Assembly (NCBI RefSeq): GCF_013403955.1
Contig: NZ_JABFDG010000005.1
Location: forward strand, 1 to 64,000
Origin: Winogradskyella vidalii
Lineage (GTDB): Bacteria > Bacteroidota > Bacteroidia > Flavobacteriales > Flavobacteriaceae
Direction of reading: 5' to 3'
Length of the DNA stretch: 64,000 bases
Shown here: positions 61,111 through 64,000 of the stretch, piece by piece
How the letters are laid out: the number at the start of each line of letters is the position of its first letter
How positions within the stretch are numbered: the first letter of the stretch is position 1
Notes under the pieces: model-generated
The model's database searches: none
Told to the model about the DNA's origin: nothing
The model's input: only the letters and a program-made list of their open reading frames with translations
Made by a program: the position numbers and the translations under genes

Positions 61111-61671
61111 ATGATATCAGAAACTATTTTAAGTGTATTTTTGGGCGTCGGACTCTCCGCTTCTGTCGGGTTTAGAGTGTTTTTTCCGCTATTTGCTTTG
61201 AGTTTAGCTGCATACTTTGATATTTGGGAATTAAATGAATCTTGGCTATGGATTGGTAGCACATCCGCAGTTATAACTTTAGGTATTGCTACAATTGTAG
61301 AGATTGGAGCTTACTACATACCTGTTATAGATAACGCTTTAGATACAATTGCTATTCCATTGGCTACAGTAGCTGGTACAGCTGTCATGGTTTCTACGGT
61401 TGCCGATTTAAGTCCTGTAATTACATGGGCTTTAGCCATTATTGCTGGGGGTGGAACGGCTGCTGCTGTAAAAAGTTCGGCTAGTGCAACCCGTTTAGGG
61501 TCAACTGTATCTACAGCAGGTTTTGGAAACCCAATAATTTCTACTTTTGAGACAGGAACCGCTGTTGTAATGTCAATTATTTCTATTTTCTTACCAATTT
61601 TGGCGATTTTTTTAGTGCTATTTATCTTTTATATAATTTTTAAGTTATATAAAAAGTTACGGCGAAATTGA
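61111..61671 (+). CDS. DUF4126 membrane protein
   Basis: A 186-aa inner-membrane protein with about four to five hydrophobic helices. GVGLSASVGFRVFFPLFALSLAAY, EIGAYYIPVIDNALDTIAIPLATVAG, and AAVKSSASATRLGSTVSTAGFGNPI are DUF4126 signatures. The family has no assigned role. The start follows the helicase stop with no gap. Confidence 0.83.
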   Translation: MISETILSVFLGVGLSASVGFRVFFPLFALSLAAYFDIWELNESWLWIGSTSAVITLGIATIVEIGAYYIPVIDNALDTIAIPLATVAGTAVMVSTVADLSPVITWALAIIAGGGTAAAVKSSASATRLGSTVSTAGFGNPIISTFETGTAVVMSIISIFLPILAIFLVLFIFYIIFKLYKKLRRN

Positions 61672-61692
61672 TAGAAATTATCTTTTAAATCT

Positions 61693-61700
61693 TATTTTTG
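61693..61700 (+). promoter_or_regulatory. -7 promoter element for kdsB
   Basis: TATTTTTG is an exact TAnnTTTG match 23 nt before the kdsB ATG. A TTG lies 22 bp upstream of it (61668-61670). Confidence 0.5.
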
Positions 61701-61723
61701 AATTTCAACTCATTTTACCATAG

Positions 61724-62452
61724 ATGAAAATTATATCCATGATTCCTGCACGTTACAGTGCCTCACGTTTTCCAGGTAAGTTAATGCAAAATTTAGCAGG
61801 AAAATCCGTTATTCTTAGAACTTATGAAGCTACAGTAGCCACCAATTTATTTAGTGAGGTCTATGTAGTTACGGATAGTGAGATTATTTTTAATGAAATC
61901 GTAAATCATGGTGGTAAAGCTCTTATGAGTCAAAATGAACACGAATCGGGAAGTGATAGAATTGCCGAAGCAGTCGCTAACATTGATTGCGATATAGTGG
62001 TAAATGTGCAAGGTGATGAACCTTTTACCGAAGCTAAAAGTTTAGAACGCGTTCTCGAAGTTTTTAGAGGTGATGAAAAGAAAGAAATTGATTTAGCGTC
62101 TTTAATGGTTGAAATTAAAGATTGGGATGAAATTAAGAATCCTAATTCCGTAAAAGTAATCGTAGACCAAGATAATTTTGCCTTATATTTTTCGCGTAGT
62201 CCAATTCCTTACCCAAGGGATAAAGACGTTGGAGCACGTTATTTTAAACATAAAGGGGTTTATGCCTTCAGAAAACAAGCACTGTTAGATTTTACTGTTT
62301 TACCAATGCAGTTTTTAGAAGCTTCAGAGAAAATTGAATGTATTCGATATTTAGAATATGGTAAACGTATAAAAATGGTTGAAACAGAGATTCAAGGTGT
62401 CGAAATTGATACACCAGAAGATTTAGAAAAAGCAAAGCGTTTGTGGAAATAA
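61724..62452 (+). CDS. kdsB: 3-deoxy-manno-octulosonate cytidylyltransferase KdsB
   Basis: A 242-aa CMP-Kdo synthetase. [16 protein letters not shown] is the nucleotide-binding signature; [10 protein letters not shown] is the metal and sugar site, and [11 protein letters not shown] and [14 protein letters not shown] segments complete the family pattern. It activates Kdo (or, in organisms with KdnA/KdnB, Kdo8N) as the CMP sugar for LPS core assembly. It heads a set with a HAD phosphatase and kdnB, consistent with the Kdo8N version. Confidence 0.94.
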   Translation: MKIISMIPARYSASRFPGKLMQNLAGKSVILRTYEATVATNLFSEVYVVTDSEIIFNEIVNHGGKALMSQNEHESGSDRIAEAVANIDCDIVVNVQGDEPFTEAKSLERVLEVFRGDEKKEIDLASLMVEIKDWDEIKNPNSVKVIVDQDNFALYFSRSPIPYPRDKDVGARYFKHKGVYAFRKQALLDFTVLPMQFLEASEKIECIRYLEYGKRIKMVETEIQGVEIDTPEDLEKAKRLWK

Positions 62453-62518
62453 ACAACATTTGTTGGATAAATCGAGAGTTGTACCGTAAACAATACATAT
62501 CAGAGTAAAAAACAAAAA

Positions 62519-63238
62519 TTGATTAAAGCATATAAAGATATAAAGGTAATAGGTTTTGATGCAGACGATACTCTGTGGATAAATGAAACTTATTTTAGAG
62601 AAGCTGAAGAAGAAGTAGGACAACTATTATCGCATTACGAAACCCCTAATAAAATAGATCAGGAGCTTTTTAAAATTGAAATTAAAAATCTCTCAACTTA
62701 TGGCTATGGGGTCAAGGGATTTATTTTATCAATGATTGAGTTGGCAGTAGATTTGTCTAACGGAACTGTATCTAACACTGTTATTGCGCAGATTTTAGAT
62801 ATCGGTAAGGAAATGATAAATAAGCCAATTGAATTATTAGATGGTGTGGAGGAGGTTCTTAAAGTGCTCTCTAAAGATTACAAATTAATCGTTGCAACCA
62901 AAGGCGATTTGTTAGATCAAGAACGAAAATTAGAAAAATCGGGCTTATTAAAATATTTCCATCACATAGAAGTATTAAGTGAAAAACACCATACTAATTA
63001 TGAGAAATTATTAAAACGCCTAGATATAGAACCTGAAGCTTTTTTAATGATTGGTAACTCGTTAAAGTCTGATATTTTACCACTGGTAAGTATTGGTTCT
63101 CAGGCTATTCATGTGCCATTTCATACGACTTGGCAACACGAGCAAGTTACTAAAAAAGAAACTCACGGAGTAGAATATAAAACTGTAAAAAGTTTAATTG
63201 AAATTTTAGATTTTTTCACTGAAGTCAATACCAAATAG
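62519..63238 (+). CDS. HAD-superfamily hydrolase (phosphatase)
   Basis: A 239-aa HAD subfamily IA enzyme starting at a TTG (62519), as no ATG precedes the active site. The nucleophile motif is DADDT (D14, D16), motif II is VATKGD, and the late motif is IGNSLKSDILP. A cap domain lies between. Position 66 nt after kdsB and just before kdnB suggests a role in sugar phosphate metabolism, but it is larger than KdsC (about 170-180 aa) and the substrate is unknown. Confidence 0.85.
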   Translation: MIKAYKDIKVIGFDADDTLWINETYFREAEEEVGQLLSHYETPNKIDQELFKIEIKNLSTYGYGVKGFILSMIELAVDLSNGTVSNTVIAQILDIGKEMINKPIELLDGVEEVLKVLSKDYKLIVATKGDLLDQERKLEKSGLLKYFHHIEVLSEKHHTNYEKLLKRLDIEPEAFLMIGNSLKSDILPLVSIGSQAIHVPFHTTWQHEQVTKKETHGVEYKTVKSLIEILDFFTEVNTK

Positions 63239-63252
63239 TAAAACTAAGTTGT

Positions 63253-63260
63253 TACTTTTG
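63253..63260 (+). promoter_or_regulatory. -7 promoter element for kdnB
   Basis: TACTTTTG is an exact TAnnTTTG match 18 nt before the kdnB ATG. Confidence 0.5.
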
Positions 63261-63278
63261 TTAAACATATTAAATTAA

Positions 63279-64000
63279 ATGACATATAAAAATTATCCAA
63301 TGGTGTCTCGAGTTGTTTTCGGACGCGGAAGTTTCAATCAGCTTGACGAAATTCTAGCACCCAAACGAAACGGACGTAATGCGCCATTTATATTTTATGT
63401 AGATGATGTCTTTAAAGGCAATCATTGGTTAACATCAAGAATTAGATTATCCTACAAGGATAAAATTGTTTATATCCCTACTTTAGAAGAGCCTAGCACC
63501 GACCAAATTGATCAGTTAGTAGAAGATATCATATTAGAATATAGCGAACTTCCATCTGGTATAATAGGTATTGGTGGTGGTATTGTTTTAGATACTGCCA
63601 AGGCGGTGTCTTTAATGCTAACCAACAAAGGTGAATCTAAAGATTACCAAGGATGGGATTTAATTAAGCATCCTGCGATTTATCATGTAGGAATTCCTAC
63701 TATTTCTGGTACAGGCGCTGAAGTTTCCCGAACTACAATATTAACAGGTCCTGTTCGAAAGCTAGGTATAAATAGTGATTACACACCTTTTGATCAAGTT
63801 ATTTTAGATCCAGAATTGACTAAAGATGTGCCAAAAAATCAATGGTTTTATACCGGAATGGACTGTTTTGTTCATTGTGTTGAATCTCTTACAGGTACTT
63901 ATTTAAACGCTTTTAGCCAGAGTTATGGTGAAAAAGCCTATAAACTCTGTGAAGAAATCTTTTTAGAAAATTCTTTGACAAAAGAAGAAGCACAAGATAA
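63279..64000 (+). CDS. kdnB: 3-deoxy-manno-octulosonate-8-oxidase KdnB, iron-containing alcohol dehydrogenase (partial)
   Basis: The gene runs past the right edge; about 240 codons are present. It is a type III alcohol dehydrogenase: GGGIVLDTAKAVSLML is the NAD site, and GIPTISGTGAEVSR and GMDCFVHCVESL are core segments, the latter preceding the metal region. From memory the match to Shewanella KdnB is strong (EPSTDQIDQL, YQGWDLIKHPA, GPVRKLGINSDYTPFDQ). KdnB oxidises C8 of Kdo to the aldehyde, which KdnA then aminates. kdnA is at 1350-2549. The metal-binding C-terminal histidines are outside the window. Confidence 0.87.
   Translation, partial: MTYKNYPMVSRVVFGRGSFNQLDEILAPKRNGRNAPFIFYVDDVFKGNHWLTSRIRLSYKDKIVYIPTLEEPSTDQIDQLVEDIILEYSELPSGIIGIGGGIVLDTAKAVSLMLTNKGESKDYQGWDLIKHPAIYHVGIPTISGTGAEVSRTTILTGPVRKLGINSDYTPFDQVILDPELTKDVPKNQWFYTGMDCFVHCVESLTGTYLNAFSQSYGEKAYKLCEEIFLENSLTKEEAQD

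Overview
The window is an AT-rich chromosomal segment of a marine-type Flavobacteriaceae bacterium (Bacteroidota). This rests on several signs. The first gene ends in a type IX secretion (type B) sorting domain. Many genes carry the Bacteroidota sigma-A promoter core TAnnTTTG. Shine-Dalgarno sequences are mostly absent. Family markers include DUF3822, DUF4126, an 8-amino-Kdo pathway, a GH16 laminarinase-like enzyme, a lycopene cyclase and many lipoproteins. No tRNA, rRNA, CRISPR array, insertion sequence or prophage was seen. The only RNA gene recognised is rnpB.

Layout. 1-3.7 kb: the end of a T9SS-secreted protein, a nitroreductase, the Kdo8N aminotransferase kdnA and a GH16 glucanase. 3.7-14.2 kb, minus strand: housekeeping genes (ribB, an LptF/G permease, lolA, ftsK, dgkA, tpx, pheT). 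14.4-23.4 kb: a TlpA-like lipoprotein, a 50-aa YqaE/Pmp3 protein, a nucleotide-sugar-epimerase-like oxidoreductase, recG (minus), an M1 peptidase coupled to a patatin, hsp20 and a lipoprotein. 23.4-29.4 kb: an accessory zone with an HNH endonuclease, a TonB-C-like protein, an AraC regulator divergent from an alcohol dehydrogenase/SDR pair, and an orphan NrfD-like membrane protein. 29.6-36 kb: a tripartite RND efflux operon led by a small exported protein. 36-42 kb: nitroreductase/HxlR, a VOC protein, a fused MBL-DUF1566-EF-hand protein and an arylsulfotransferase-like lipoprotein. 42-46 kb: an accessory zone with DUF4287/DUF5655, a gene remnant, a DUF4269 protein and an ORC/CDC6-like ATPase. 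46-64 kb: crtY, a periplasmic PPIase/chaperone operon ending in moxR, miaE, dnaX, rnpB, rsmD, a RecD-like helicase, DUF4126, kdsB, a HAD phosphatase and the start of kdnB.

The most unusual signal is a family of about 100-200 bp palindrome-rich intergenic elements at about 23.45, 24.3, 25.45, 28.7, 38.0 and 43.06 kb. A second, differently built element lies at 43.73 kb. Each sits directly 3' of a single minus-strand gene. Several touch or include the stop codon, and some begin with a sequence resembling the integron inverse core site (GCCTAAC, GTCTAAC). The genes they follow are mostly miscellaneous accessory genes. This looks like a cassette-type gene-capture arrangement without a visible integrase in the window. 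Other points are kdnA, kdsB and kdnB in one window, two regulatory regions readable at base level (AraC/adh and nitroreductase/HxlR), a RibB with a dead GTP-cyclohydrolase II half, and a DnaX without its zinc module.
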